Source: Actinomycetes bacterium
GTDB lineage: Bacteria > Actinomycetota > Acidimicrobiia > Acidimicrobiales > Ilumatobacteraceae
Reading direction: 5' to 3'
Assembly: GCA_025360105.1 (NCBI GenBank)
Contig: JANYCT010000035.1
Coordinates: 33,682 to 97,681 of the forward strand
DNA length: 64,000 nt
Below, in pieces: positions 9,336 through 16,945 of the stretch; position 1 is the stretch's first letter, and the number at the start of each line of letters is the position of its first letter. The notes under the pieces are model-generated. The model made no database searches and was not told the DNA's origin. It saw only the letters and a program-made list of their open reading frames with translations. The position numbers were made by a program, and so were the translations under genes.

Positions 9336-9536
9336 ATGACCACAGGTACCGTGAAGTTTTTCAATGCCGAAAAGGGTTTCGGCTTCATTTCTCGTGAGGG
9401 TGGTGCCGACGTGTTCGTGCATTTCTCCAATATCGAGGGCAATGGCTACAAGTCACTCAACGAGGGTGACACCGTAGAGTTCGAGGTTGCCCCGGGCAAG
9501 AAGGGCGAAGAAGCCCAGAAGGTTCGCCTCATCTAA
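9336..9536 (+). CDS. cspA: Cold-shock protein, CspA family
   Basis: A 66-residue single cold-shock domain. The RNA-binding motifs RNP1 (KGFGFISRE) and RNP2 (VFVHFSNI) are intact, preceded by [12 protein letters not shown]. It binds single-stranded RNA or DNA and acts as an RNA chaperone. The ATG at 9336 was chosen because an AGGAA ribosome-binding site precedes it; the frame is open further upstream but without homology. A strong hairpin follows the gene. Confidence 0.97.
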   Translation: MTTGTVKFFNAEKGFGFISREGGADVFVHFSNIEGNGYKSLNEGDTVEFEVAPGKKGEEAQKVRLI

Positions 9537-9550
9537 TTCACCGAGCCTGT

Positions 9551-9588
9551 GGTCGCACCGCACGCAGTTCGTCTGCGGTGGTGCGACC
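9551..9588 (+). terminator. Hairpin terminator after cspA
   Basis: GGTCGCACCGCA and TGCGGTGGTGCGACC form a stem of 12 pairs with a three-base bulge and an 11-base loop, starting 14 bases after the cspA stop. No long T-run follows, as is common in high-GC Actinobacteria. Confidence 0.7.
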
Positions 9589-9637
9589 CTCAGGCCTTTG
9601 GTTCATGTGCCGAACTCACGCGTGTCATGCTCGCACC

Positions 9638-10126
9638 ATGAGCAATCGCGGTTGGCAGACACATTGGCAAAAGCACCCCGGCGTCCGTTCGGGGGAACAA
9701 CTCACACTCGGTGAACGAGCCGCGGATCGGATGCGCAGCATCATGGGTTCGTGGCCTTTTGTGTTTTCGTTCTTTGCGGTAATGATTCTGTGGGCAGTAG
9801 CGAACTCGCTGTTCTACTTGGGCGGCAAGAACGGTCGACACGGCTTCGATCCGTATCCGTACATCTTGCTCAACCTCTTCTTGTCGATGCTCGCCGGTGT
9901 GCAGGCTGCTGCGCTGCTGATTGCCGCCAAGCGCTCCGACGCCGTTGCCTCGGAAATCGCGATGCATACCGAACGCAACACTGAGGAGATCAAGGGCCTC
10001 GTGCGTGACAACACCGCGCTCACCGCACAGGTCAAGGCGAACACCGATTTGCTCCAGGAGATCCATCGCCATGTGACCGCGCTCTCGCCAGCCGCAGGCA
10101 CGGCCGAGGCTGATCCGATGCGGTAG
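9638..10126 (+). CDS. DUF1003 membrane protein
   Basis: A 162-residue protein with the DUF1003 signature: two membrane helices (about 35-57 and 68-90), the second within FDPYPYILLNLFLSMLAG followed by VQAAALLIAAKRSD. A charged C-terminal coiled-coil-like tail follows (EIAMHTERNTEEIKGLV). The role is unknown; family members have been linked only loosely to membrane or cyclic-nucleotide contexts. The ATG at 9638 gives the normal family length. Divergent or overlapping frames here have no support. Confidence 0.88.
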   Translation: MSNRGWQTHWQKHPGVRSGEQLTLGERAADRMRSIMGSWPFVFSFFAVMILWAVANSLFYLGGKNGRHGFDPYPYILLNLFLSMLAGVQAAALLIAAKRSDAVASEIAMHTERNTEEIKGLVRDNTALTAQVKANTDLLQEIHRHVTALSPAAGTAEADPMR

Positions 10127-10231
10127 TCGCGCACATGACCGCTGCTCGTCAGGGCAACGTCATGAACATACGTCGCACGGCTTCGAACGGGTAACCCCCC
10201 AACAACGCCCATAGGCGTAATGCTCCCCACA

Positions 10232-10291
10232 GGTTCGTCTGTAGATGGTTCGTCTGTAGATGGTCCGTCAGTAGATGGTCCGTCAGTAGAT
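10232..10291. repeat. 15-bp tandem array, four units
   Basis: Two copies of GGTTCGTCTGTAGAT are followed by two copies of GGTCCGTCAGTAGAT. The stop codon of the PPOX gene (minus strand, 10283-10285) lies inside the last unit, so the array forms the extreme 3' end and the downstream flank of that gene. Confidence 0.93.
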
Positions 10292-10894
10292 GGTGTCGCG
10301 GACTCGCGCTGGATACGCGTCGTCGTACGCCTTGCCGTCGAACTCGCCAGCCGTGATGGCCTGCATGATCTGGCCAACCGATGGCAGTTCGCCCGGGTTA
10401 CGAAACTGCTCTGGATCCCACAGCTTCGAACGGATCAGAGCCTTCGGGCACTGCGTGTACACCGAGCTGACGGTGATTACCATCACCGTCGCGGGGAGCT
10501 TGCCGGCCACGACGAAGCTGGCACGCAGATCGGGTTCAGTTGAGATCTGCGTCGTGCCGTTGACGCGCAAGGTAATGCCGACGCCGGGTACGAGGAACAA
10601 CAGTGCGATCCGAGGATCGACGACGAGATTGCGGAGGGTGTCGAGGCGGTTGTTGCCGCGCCGGTCTGGCATCATCAGCGTGCGTTCACCGACCACGCGC
10701 ACGAAGCCGGCCGGATCGCCGCGAGGCGAACAATCGAGACCACCCGGGCCCGACGTTGCCACCAAGACGAACGGCGACGCCTCGACGTACGCACGATGCA
10801 GATCGGTGAGATGATCGATTTCCTTCGTGAGCGACGCTGGAACGGCGTCGTCGTACAGCGCCTCCAGCTCGGCGATGGTACGGATGATGGCCAC
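10283..10894 (-). CDS. Pyridoxamine 5'-phosphate oxidase-like flavoprotein
   Basis: A 203-residue PPOX/FMN-binding split-barrel protein. It shows VEASPFVLVATSGPGGLDCSPRGD, the FMN-binding VGERTLMMPDRRGNNRLDTLRNLVVDPRIALLFLVPG block (phosphate-binding RRGNNR), and IYTQCPKALIRSKLW-like VSSVYTQCPKALIRSKLW. These fit the MSMEG_1061/DR2398-type FMN oxidoreductases rather than true PdxH. The GTG at 10894 was chosen since an upstream ATG would overlap the divergent gene at 10931 and adds no family sequence. Its end is inside a 15-bp repeat array. Confidence 0.85.
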   Translation of the reverse strand: MAIIRTIAELEALYDDAVPASLTKEIDHLTDLHRAYVEASPFVLVATSGPGGLDCSPRGDPAGFVRVVGERTLMMPDRRGNNRLDTLRNLVVDPRIALLFLVPGVGITLRVNGTTQISTEPDLRASFVVAGKLPATVMVITVSSVYTQCPKALIRSKLWDPEQFRNPGELPSVGQIMQAITAGEFDGKAYDDAYPARVRDTIY

Positions 10895-10930
10895 AACCTG
10901 CAGATTACCGGTCGGCCGTAGAGTGGGCGG

Positions 10931-11287
10931 ATGAGTTTCGGACAGCAATCGGGGCCCCCCGCCTCGGCCAAACAGATCGCGCTCATTCTCGAGCTGCTGA
11001 ACAACGACGGTTTTGACTTCGCCACCGCGCGGCATCGATATGGGCTCACCCAACGTCAGGCCAAGGGCAAGTTCACCGGGCCGGAGGCGGTTGAGCTGAT
11101 CGAACGCCTCACTAACGAGGCCGAAGCTGCCGAGACCGGTGCGACTCCGGTGTTCGATGACCCCCGTGCGCTGAAGGCTCAGGCGCGTATCGACACCGAG
11201 CGTGCATCGCTCTTGCGCGGCATCCCGGCCGGGGTGCTCGCCGACGAGCTCGAGCGTCGCGGCTGGGCCGTCATCCCCCCGTCCTGA
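10931..11287 (+). CDS. Conserved actinobacterial small protein of unknown function
   Basis: A 118-residue soluble protein. The N-terminal half (SAKQIALILELLNNDGFDFATARHRYG then LTQRQAKGKFTGPEAVELIERL) resembles a small helical module I recognise from uncharacterised actinobacterial proteins. The rest is charged and helical. It is divergent from the PPOX gene with 36 bases between the starts. Its stop codon is the first triplet of another 15-bp array. No function can be assigned. Confidence 0.6.
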   Translation: MSFGQQSGPPASAKQIALILELLNNDGFDFATARHRYGLTQRQAKGKFTGPEAVELIERLTNEAEAAETGATPVFDDPRALKAQARIDTERASLLRGIPAGVLADELERRGWAVIPPS

Positions 11288-11329
11288 TCTGATCCCGCGT
11301 GATCTGATCCCGCCTCAACTGATCCCGCC
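11285..11329. repeat. 15-bp tandem array, three units
   Basis: Units TGATCTGATCCCGCG, TGATCTGATCCCGCC and TCAACTGATCCCGCC follow each other directly. The first triplet of the first unit is the stop codon of the preceding 118-residue gene. Confidence 0.92.
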
Positions 11330-11356
11330 TCAACGTCGGTCGCGCCGCAGTCCACA

Positions 11357-11404
11357 CCAACATTGGGCGCGCATCGCGCCCAATGTTGGCGCGAAGCGCG
11401 CCCA
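11357..11404. repeat. Perfect 15-bp hairpin and first copy of a 39-bp direct repeat
   Basis: CCAACATTGGGCGCG (11357-11371), loop CAT, CGCGCCCAATGTTGG (11375-11389) is a perfect stem. It is followed by a small CGCG-AAG-CGCG palindrome. The stretch 11366-11404 recurs identically at 11461-11499. It lies between two convergent genes and may act as a REP-like bidirectional terminator. Confidence 0.85.
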
Positions 11405-11460
11405 CACGATTTGGGCCACCGAGTTTTCTGGTCGCTCGGGTGCGGTTCGCGCCAAGTGGT

Positions 11461-11499
11461 GGCGCGCATCGCGCCCAATGTTGGCGCGAAGCGCGCCCA
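11461..11499. repeat. Second copy of the 39-bp direct repeat
   Basis: Identical to 11366-11404 (GGCGCGCATCGCGCCC at its start). The long hairpin arm present at the first copy is absent here, leaving only the short GGCGCG/CGCGCC stem and the CGCG palindrome. A 56-base unique spacer separates the two copies. Confidence 0.88.
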
Positions 11500-11512
11500 A
11501 GCAGAGTTTCCC

Positions 11513-11557
11513 GGGTGGTGCCGGGGTGGGTGGTGCCGGGGTGGGCGGTGCCGAGTC
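11513..11557. repeat. 15-bp tandem array, three units
   Basis: GGGTGGTGCCGGGGT occurs twice, followed by the diverged unit GGGCGGTGCCGAGTC. The rlmB stop codon (minus strand, 11556-11558) sits at its edge, making this the fourth 15-bp array located at a gene end in 2.5 kb. Confidence 0.9.
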
Positions 11558-12590
11558 AGGCGGTGCGCGCGCGGGCGATTTCGTAGCAGGCGAGGGCAGC
11601 GGCTGCCGACACGTTGAGCGATGACAGTCGACCGCGCATGGGGATGCTGACGATCATGTCGCATCGCTCGCGGGCCAGGCGCGACAGGCCAGCACCCTCG
11701 GCACCCAGCACGAGACACACGCCTTCGGTGGCCAGGTCGCCAATCTCGAACAGGCTTCGGTCGGCCGCATCGTCGAGGCCGATGATCCAGATGCCGGCGT
11801 CCTTCATACGGATGAGTGCCTGCGGGAGCCCGCCAACCACGGCCATGGGAACGTGCTCCACCGCACCGGCCGCGGCCTTAGCTGCGGTGGGGGTGATGTG
11901 CACGGCACGATGCCGGGGTAGTACAACACCGTCGACGCCCGCACCGTCGCAGCAACGCAACAGTGCGCCGAGGTTGCCCGGGTCGGTGACGCCATCGACA
12001 GCAACGAGGAACGGAGCGCGTCCAGCGCGGCGTTTGATCATGTCGGCGAAGTCGGCCTCGGGTAACGAGCCTGCAAAGGCGATGACACCCTGTGGTGCCT
12101 CGCTGCGGGCGACCGCTTCGAGCTTGCGCCGATTGACCTCGAGCAGCATCACCCGTTCGTTCTTGGCGAGCTGCACGATGTCACCGATGACGTCGTTCTC
12201 GTCGAGGTCGGACGCGATCCAGATCTCTTTGACCTTGCGCTTGCCGGCGATCAGCAGTTCGCGAACGGCCTGGCGACCCTCGACCTGTTCCCCGCCCAGC
12301 GTCTTTTCGGGCTTACGAACGGGCGCTTCGCCGGGACGCGTGACCCCGCCCGTGCGCCCTGCGCCGCGGGAGTTGAACTGACGTGAACCGGTCTTGCTCG
12401 ATGACGCTGAACGTGAGCCGCCGGTGGAGCGGCTGCCGCCCGTCGAGCGCGCACCTCCAGTGGAACGCGAACCGGACTGCTTTCCGCCCGTCGGCCGCGC
12501 TGCACCCCCGGCCGAACCGCCAGAAGCGCCGCCGCTCGTGGAACGCCCGCTGGGGCGGCCCTTGCCTGAAGATGCACCACGAGGCGCCAT
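11556..12590 (-). CDS. rlmB: 23S rRNA (guanosine-2'-O-)-methyltransferase RlmB, SpoU family
   Basis: Methylates the 2'-OH of G2251 in the peptidyl-transferase loop of 23S rRNA. In the 344 residues, the first about 95 are a low-complexity Gly/Ser/Arg-rich tail with RSTGGS-type repeats. These precede the substrate-binding domain (GRQAVRELLIAGKRKVKEIW) and the trefoil-knot SpoU domain with motif 1 DPGNLGALLR, motif 2 LVLGAEGAGLSRL and motif 3 SIPMRGRLSSLNVSAAAAL. The long basic N-terminal extension is typical of actinobacterial members. It is third in an ispD-ispF-rlmB operon, 26 bases after ispF. Confidence 0.95.
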   Translation of the reverse strand: MAPRGASSGKGRPSGRSTSGGASGGSAGGAARPTGGKQSGSRSTGGARSTGGSRSTGGSRSASSSKTGSRQFNSRGAGRTGGVTRPGEAPVRKPEKTLGGEQVEGRQAVRELLIAGKRKVKEIWIASDLDENDVIGDIVQLAKNERVMLLEVNRRKLEAVARSEAPQGVIAFAGSLPEADFADMIKRRAGRAPFLVAVDGVTDPGNLGALLRCCDGAGVDGVVLPRHRAVHITPTAAKAAAGAVEHVPMAVVGGLPQALIRMKDAGIWIIGLDDAADRSLFEIGDLATEGVCLVLGAEGAGLSRLARERCDMIVSIPMRGRLSSLNVSAAAALACYEIARARTA

Positions 12591-12616
12591 GAGAGTTCCT
12601 TACTGTCCGCGCCGCG

Positions 12617-13117
12617 CTACTGCGGCTGATTTGCTTCCCGCAGGATCACTGCGACAGCCCAACAGGCGATGCCCTCGCTGCGTCCGAGTGCTCCAAGACC
12701 CTCGGCGCGGCGACCCTTCACCGTGACCGGTGCGCCAGCGGCCGCGCTGAGACGTTGTTGCATTTCGTTGCGCCGAGGCGCTAATTTCGGCTGCTCACAG
12801 ACCACTGAGCAGTCGACATTGCCGATCATCCAACCAGCATCGGTGACCAAACCCGCCGCGTGGCGCAGCAACAGCAGTGAATCAGCACCCTTCCACTGGG
12901 CATCGGTATCGGGAAAGTGCTGGCCGATATCACCGAGTCCCGCGGCACCGAGCAGTGCATCGGTAACCGCGTGGGCGACCGCATCGGCATCGCTGTGGCC
13001 CTGAAGACTTCGCTCGCCTTCGAACACGACGCCGCCGAGTACGAGCGCGCGTTCGGGATCGTCACCGAAACGGTGGATGTCGAAGCCTTGTCCGACCCTG
13101 ATGATGGGCAGTGTCAT
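12617..13117 (-). CDS. ispF: 2-C-methyl-D-erythritol 2,4-cyclodiphosphate synthase IspF
   Basis: Fifth enzyme of the MEP isoprenoid pathway, converting CDP-ME 2-phosphate to ME-cPP. The 166 residues show the metal site GQGFDIHRF, the second histidine in LQGHSDADAVAHAVTDALLGAAGLGDIG, and HFPDTDAQWKGADS. The C-terminal nucleotide-binding segment reads VKGRRAEGLGALGRSEG where the best-known enzymes have KATTTEGLG, a variant discussed in the findings. The ATG overlaps the ispD stop by four bases, so the two are translationally coupled. Confidence 0.95.
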   Translation of the reverse strand: MTLPIIRVGQGFDIHRFGDDPERALVLGGVVFEGERSLQGHSDADAVAHAVTDALLGAAGLGDIGQHFPDTDAQWKGADSLLLLRHAAGLVTDAGWMIGNVDCSVVCEQPKLAPRRNEMQQRLSAAAGAPVTVKGRRAEGLGALGRSEGIACWAVAVILREANQPQ

Positions 13118-13773
13118 CTCTGTCCTGCCCGAGCGCGTGCCCACTCGAGATCGGCGGGGAAGGTGATCTTGCGGTTGTCTGCTTCGCCTGCCACCACGAT
13201 CACCGCTGCGCCGAGCGCTTCGACGAGGGCGGCATCGTCGGTGCTGTTGCGACCGTTGGCGTTGTCGTGGGCGTGGGCGTGGGCGGCACGCAAGACCGAC
13301 GCGCGAAAGGCTTGTGGCGTCTGAATCGCTCGCAGCGACGAGCGGTCGGGTGTTGCGACGACTGACCCGGCCGAATTGACGACTTTGATCGTGTCGGTCA
13401 CCGCTATGCCAGGGACAGCGCACTGAGCCCCGTCGACGATGGCGGCGATGACTGCGCGATAGAGCTCGGAGGAGGCAAAGGGACGCGCGGCATCGTGCAC
13501 GCAGACGATCGTTGCATCGGCAGGGACCGCAGCGAGACCGTTCCGCACTGATTCACTGCGGGTCGCGCCGCCGGGCACGCCGTGCTCGGTGGCTGCATCA
13601 TCTGCCGGCACGACCAGCACCACCCCGTCAGAGCTAGCACGGGCGGTGCTCATCGACCAATCGAGCACCCGTGAAGCACCGAGCGCCTCGTATTGTTTCG
13701 GGCTGCCGAACCGCTGCGACGAGCCGCCTGCGACCACGATGGTCCACACTTTCTCGGGCACGGTCTGTGACAT
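13114..13773 (-). CDS. ispD: 2-C-methyl-D-erythritol 4-phosphate cytidylyltransferase IspD
   Basis: Third MEP-pathway enzyme, making CDP-ME. The 219 residues contain the nucleotide-binding loop VVAGGSSQRFGSPKQYEALG, RSESVRNGLAAVP, the VCVHDAARPFAS segment, VTDTIKVV and IQTPQAFRASVL, then STDDAALVEALGA and GEADNRKITFPADL. All signatures of the family are present. A short AHAHAHD run reflects a GTGGGC hexamer repeat in the DNA. It is the first gene of the ispD-ispF-rlmB operon and is divergent from the Crp-type regulator. Confidence 0.96.
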   Translation of the reverse strand: MSQTVPEKVWTIVVAGGSSQRFGSPKQYEALGASRVLDWSMSTARASSDGVVLVVPADDAATEHGVPGGATRSESVRNGLAAVPADATIVCVHDAARPFASSELYRAVIAAIVDGAQCAVPGIAVTDTIKVVNSAGSVVATPDRSSLRAIQTPQAFRASVLRAAHAHAHDNANGRNSTDDAALVEALGAAVIVVAGEADNRKITFPADLEWARARAGQR

Positions 13774-13804
13774 GGGTAATCACGGTAGTACCGTTGCGGT
13801 TCAC

Positions 13805-14467
13805 ATGGCACACGACGACGTTCTTGATCAGACCGAATTCTTTGCCGACGCCAGTCGCGAGGAGCTACAGGTCATCCTTGCCACCGCCTCCGAACAGTTG
13901 CTGGTTCGCGGCGACGTTCTTTTCCACGAGGGCGACGAAAGCGACGCACTATATGTGGTGCTCACCGGTCGAGTGGCCGTGGCCATCGCCAATCCCATCG
14001 ACAATCGCGAGACCATGGTGGGCCTGATGACCCCCGGCGATCTGTTCGGCGAGATGCCCATGCTCGATCATGGCGCTCGCTCCGCCAATGCCCGCGCTCT
14101 CGAACCATCCACAGTGCTGGCGATCCCGTATGCCGGCGTCGTCTCCATGTTCAACGCGAATCCGGCCTTGCTGTGGGGCGTCACTCGCCTGCTCGCGGGC
14201 CGCCTGCGTGAGACCAATGAGGCGCTCGCCGACTCGGTGTTCCTCGATGTCACCGGCCGTACGGCGAAGCGACTTCTGGAGTTGGCCAACAATCGCGATT
14301 CGTTCCTCTTGCCGGTGACCCAAGAGGAATTGGCCGGAATGGTGGGCGCATCGCGTGAGCGCGTGAACAAAGCTATTGCCAGCTTCATCCGCCTCGGCTG
14401 GATCGAGCAGCACGATCGGCGTTACACGATCAAAATGCGCGACCGGCTCGAACTTCGTTCGCGCTGA
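13805..14467 (+). CDS. Crp/Fnr family transcriptional regulator
   Basis: A 220-residue regulator with an N-terminal cNMP-type beta-roll (LLVRGDVLFHEGDESDALYVVLTG, then GDLFGEMPMLDHGARSANARALE), a dimerisation helix and a C-terminal winged HTH (LPVTQEELAGMVGASRERVNKAIASFIRLGWIEQ). It resembles the GlxR/Crp-like regulators of Actinobacteria. ATG 13805 is preferred to the ATG at 13772, which would overlap the divergent ispD start. The targets and effector are unknown; the divergent ispD operon is an obvious candidate. Confidence 0.9.
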   Translation: MAHDDVLDQTEFFADASREELQVILATASEQLLVRGDVLFHEGDESDALYVVLTGRVAVAIANPIDNRETMVGLMTPGDLFGEMPMLDHGARSANARALEPSTVLAIPYAGVVSMFNANPALLWGVTRLLAGRLRETNEALADSVFLDVTGRTAKRLLELANNRDSFLLPVTQEELAGMVGASRERVNKAIASFIRLGWIEQHDRRYTIKMRDRLELRSR

Positions 14468-14485
14468 GCCGGTTGTTCAATCAGC

Positions 14486-15148
14486 TCAGAGTTCGCTCAA
14501 CCAATTGAACGCGCGCTGGTAGGCATCTGCGGCATCATCCGGTCGGTGCGCCGGGCGCGCGGCATCGTGCGCGAAACCATGCTCGGCCTCGGGGTAGCGA
14601 ACCACGGTGACGCCGGTTGCCTCGAGCACCTCGACATCAGCTGACGGCGTGTAGTGATCGCAACCGCCCACGATGGCCAACACCCGGTCGGCATGGCCGG
14701 TAGCAAGGTAGTCCAACGGCTCGCCCTGCGTTGCACTGCGCCATGCTTGTGGCACCCGGATCATGCCGTAGAAGCTCACGATGCGCTCGAATCGATCCGA
14801 AGGCGATGCCTTGTGGCAGTACATGCCGCCGAGGCAATAGCCGAGCAAGTTCACGGTGTCGCACTCGGTGGCATCGGCACCTTCGAGGAGATCGCGCAGA
14901 TGCGTTACATCCGAGATCTGTGGCACCGCCGCGATGCGAGGCTCGATGTCGGCGGGCAGATCCCGACCCGGAAACGGCTCGACAGCGCACACGACCATGT
15001 GCCATTCGTCGGCGAGGCGCTGCACCATCTCGTCGTACAGCGGTCGAAGTCCAAAGATGTCAGGGGCAATGACCAATCCGCAAGTGGTTGGCCCTGCGGT
15101 GGGCCGTGCCACCTCGGCAGGTGTTCCGGACGGCAGGATGATTCGCAT
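14486..15148 (-). CDS. Dienelactone hydrolase family protein
   Basis: A 220-residue alpha/beta hydrolase. The nucleophile elbow is GYCLGG with cysteine in the nucleophile position, as in true dienelactone hydrolases. The acid is likely in VGGCDHYTPS and the histidine in EAEHGFAHD. The early LVIAPDIFGLRPLYDEMVQRLADEW is also typical. The protein is cytoplasmic. The substrate is not predictable from context, as the neighbours are a regulator and an ABC exporter. Confidence 0.88.
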   Translation of the reverse strand: MRIILPSGTPAEVARPTAGPTTCGLVIAPDIFGLRPLYDEMVQRLADEWHMVVCAVEPFPGRDLPADIEPRIAAVPQISDVTHLRDLLEGADATECDTVNLLGYCLGGMYCHKASPSDRFERIVSFYGMIRVPQAWRSATQGEPLDYLATGHADRVLAIVGGCDHYTPSADVEVLEATGVTVVRYPEAEHGFAHDAARPAHRPDDAADAYQRAFNWLSEL

Positions 15149-15196
15149 AGTGCAATGGTGGCACGTGTCGCCTGTCGCCGCGAAGGGGCAGCGCGA

Positions 15197-15946
15197 CTAC
15201 GCATCTCGCCGCTCGTTGACGATGATGCCGAACACGATCAGCGCTAGCGCCACCGAACCTAAATACAGGCCGCCGTGCAGGCGGCTGGGATCGCCGTTGG
15301 CGGCGTCGGTGTTGAGCATTGCAAAGGCCGACTGGTACGGCAGCCAGGGCAACGGATTGTCGACGCCCGCGGCTCTCAGTACGACGCTCGCAATCGTCTC
15401 AAGCAAGAGCGGCCACAGGACGAGCACGGCCACGGTGGCCGCCGAGTTGCGGATGAGCAAGCCAAGTCCGTAGCCGAGCAGCGAGAGCAGTGCGCACAGG
15501 ATCACCAGGCCCATGAGCGCCGTTCGTCCATTGCCGTCGAGCGACAGGTTTGCATTGCGTCCCGAGAGGATGAGTGAGCCAATGCCGTACGTGGCCAACA
15601 GCGTGAGTGCGGCGAACGTCATCGTGGCGACCACGGCAACCAGGGCCTTGACCAGCAGTGCGTTGGCGCGTTGGGGTACCGCCGCGAACGTGGTGCGAAT
15701 GGTGCCGTGGCTGTATTCGCTGGTGAGGTTGAGTGCGCCGACCACGCCGAGTAGGAGCGCGCTGAGCACCATTGTTCCATTCACGATGCCGACAAGATCG
15801 TTGCCGGTTCGTTCTTCGGGGTATCTGCTCAGCGCCGTCACCAGAATCACGACGACGAGAGGAAACGCAGCCGCGATGATGGCGAGCACGTAGTTGACGC
15901 GGACCGTGTGCAGCTTGATCCATTCGCTCTTGACGAGATCGATCAC
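15197..15946 (-). CDS. ABC-2 type transporter permease
   Basis: A 249-residue integral membrane protein with about six helices. It starts with MIDLVKSEWIKLHTVRVNYVLAII, characteristic of ABC-2 permeases, and includes LNLTSEYSHGTIRTTFAAVPQR, the family's conserved cytoplasmic region. The GTG start overlaps the stop of the upstream ATPase gene by four bases (GTGA), so the two encode one exporter. The substrate is unknown; similar systems export lipids, antibiotics or peptides. Confidence 0.9.
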   Translation of the reverse strand: MIDLVKSEWIKLHTVRVNYVLAIIAAAFPLVVVILVTALSRYPEERTGNDLVGIVNGTMVLSALLLGVVGALNLTSEYSHGTIRTTFAAVPQRANALLVKALVAVVATMTFAALTLLATYGIGSLILSGRNANLSLDGNGRTALMGLVILCALLSLLGYGLGLLIRNSAATVAVLVLWPLLLETIASVVLRAAGVDNPLPWLPYQSAFAMLNTDAANGDPSRLHGGLYLGSVALALIVFGIIVNERRDA

Positions 15947-16914
15947 CGTGGTGCTCCCTGCGGTGGGGGAAGTGGCGAGTTCGGTGGCAACGTGTAGGTG
16001 GGTACCGGCGGATTCTGGGCGCGATATTCCTGGGTAGAGGCCGTGACTTCGAGAAAGGCATCTTCCAACGAACCCTGCAGTGGAGAGAGTTCGTGGAGAA
16101 TCGCTCCGTGGCGTGCGGCCATCTCGCCGATGGTTGCCGCGGGTACGCCGGTGACCTCGATCGCCGTTGGGTCAACGACGGTGACCATGGCACCGTCGAT
16201 GCGGAGTTGCTGCGCTAGACCGTCGATCTGCGGGCTACGCACGCGCACCCACTGGCGAGCGTGTTTGTTGACGAAGTTCTCGACCGATGAAGTCTCGATG
16301 AGTCGGCCCATGCCGATGACAACGAGATCGTCGGCCATCTGAGCCATCTCGCTGAGCAGGTGGCTGCTCACGAGCACGGTCTTGCCCTGCGAGGCAAGGT
16401 GTACCAACACGTCGCGTATCCAGCGGATGCCCTCGGGGTCGAGACCGTTCGCAGGTTCGTCGAGGATCACGGTGTGCGGATCACCGAGCAACACCGCTGC
16501 CAGGCCCAGGCGTTGGCGCATGCCCAACGAGTAGCCGCCGACACGCCGCTTGGCAACCTCGGTGAGGCCCACGAGGGCGAGTACCTCGTCGACCCGCTTG
16601 GAGCCGATGCCATTCGACGCCGCGACGGAGCGAAGATGGTTCCGAGCCGATCGGCCGGGATGCACGTAGCCGGCATCGAGGAGTGCGCCCACCTGGAACA
16701 GTGGTCGATGGATCGACGTGTAGGGCTTGCCATCGAACAAGGCGGTACCCGCATCGGCGCGGTCGAGAGCGAGCATGCAGCGCATCGACGTGCTCTTACC
16801 GGATCCGTTGGGTCCGAGAAAGCCGGTGACCCGCCCGGGATGAACCTGAAAGCTCAGCGAGTCGACCGCAAGAGTGCGGCCGAATCGCTTGGTGAGTCCT
16901 TGAATTTCGATCAT
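15943..16914 (-). CDS. ABC transporter ATP-binding protein, ABC-2 exporter type
   Basis: A 323-residue ATPase with Walker A GPNGSGKST, signature YSLGMRQRLG, Walker B VILDEPANGLDPEG and the switch histidine in VLVSSHLL. A C-terminal regulatory extension (about 215-323) ends in a Pro-rich tail (NSPLPPPQGAPR). This is the DrrA/CcmA-like class. The ATG at 16914 was chosen; upstream in-frame codons have no family sequence. It is coupled to the permease gene. Confidence 0.94.
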   Translation of the reverse strand: MIEIQGLTKRFGRTLAVDSLSFQVHPGRVTGFLGPNGSGKSTSMRCMLALDRADAGTALFDGKPYTSIHRPLFQVGALLDAGYVHPGRSARNHLRSVAASNGIGSKRVDEVLALVGLTEVAKRRVGGYSLGMRQRLGLAAVLLGDPHTVILDEPANGLDPEGIRWIRDVLVHLASQGKTVLVSSHLLSEMAQMADDLVVIGMGRLIETSSVENFVNKHARQWVRVRSPQIDGLAQQLRIDGAMVTVVDPTAIEVTGVPAATIGEMAARHGAILHELSPLQGSLEDAFLEVTASTQEYRAQNPPVPTYTLPPNSPLPPPQGAPR

Positions 16915-16945
16915 CGCGACTGGACCGTAGCCGAACCTGGCACGA

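Noticed and set aside
9121..11557. CRISPR array
   Set aside because: The repeats are 15 bp, directly adjacent without spacers, and no cas genes are near.
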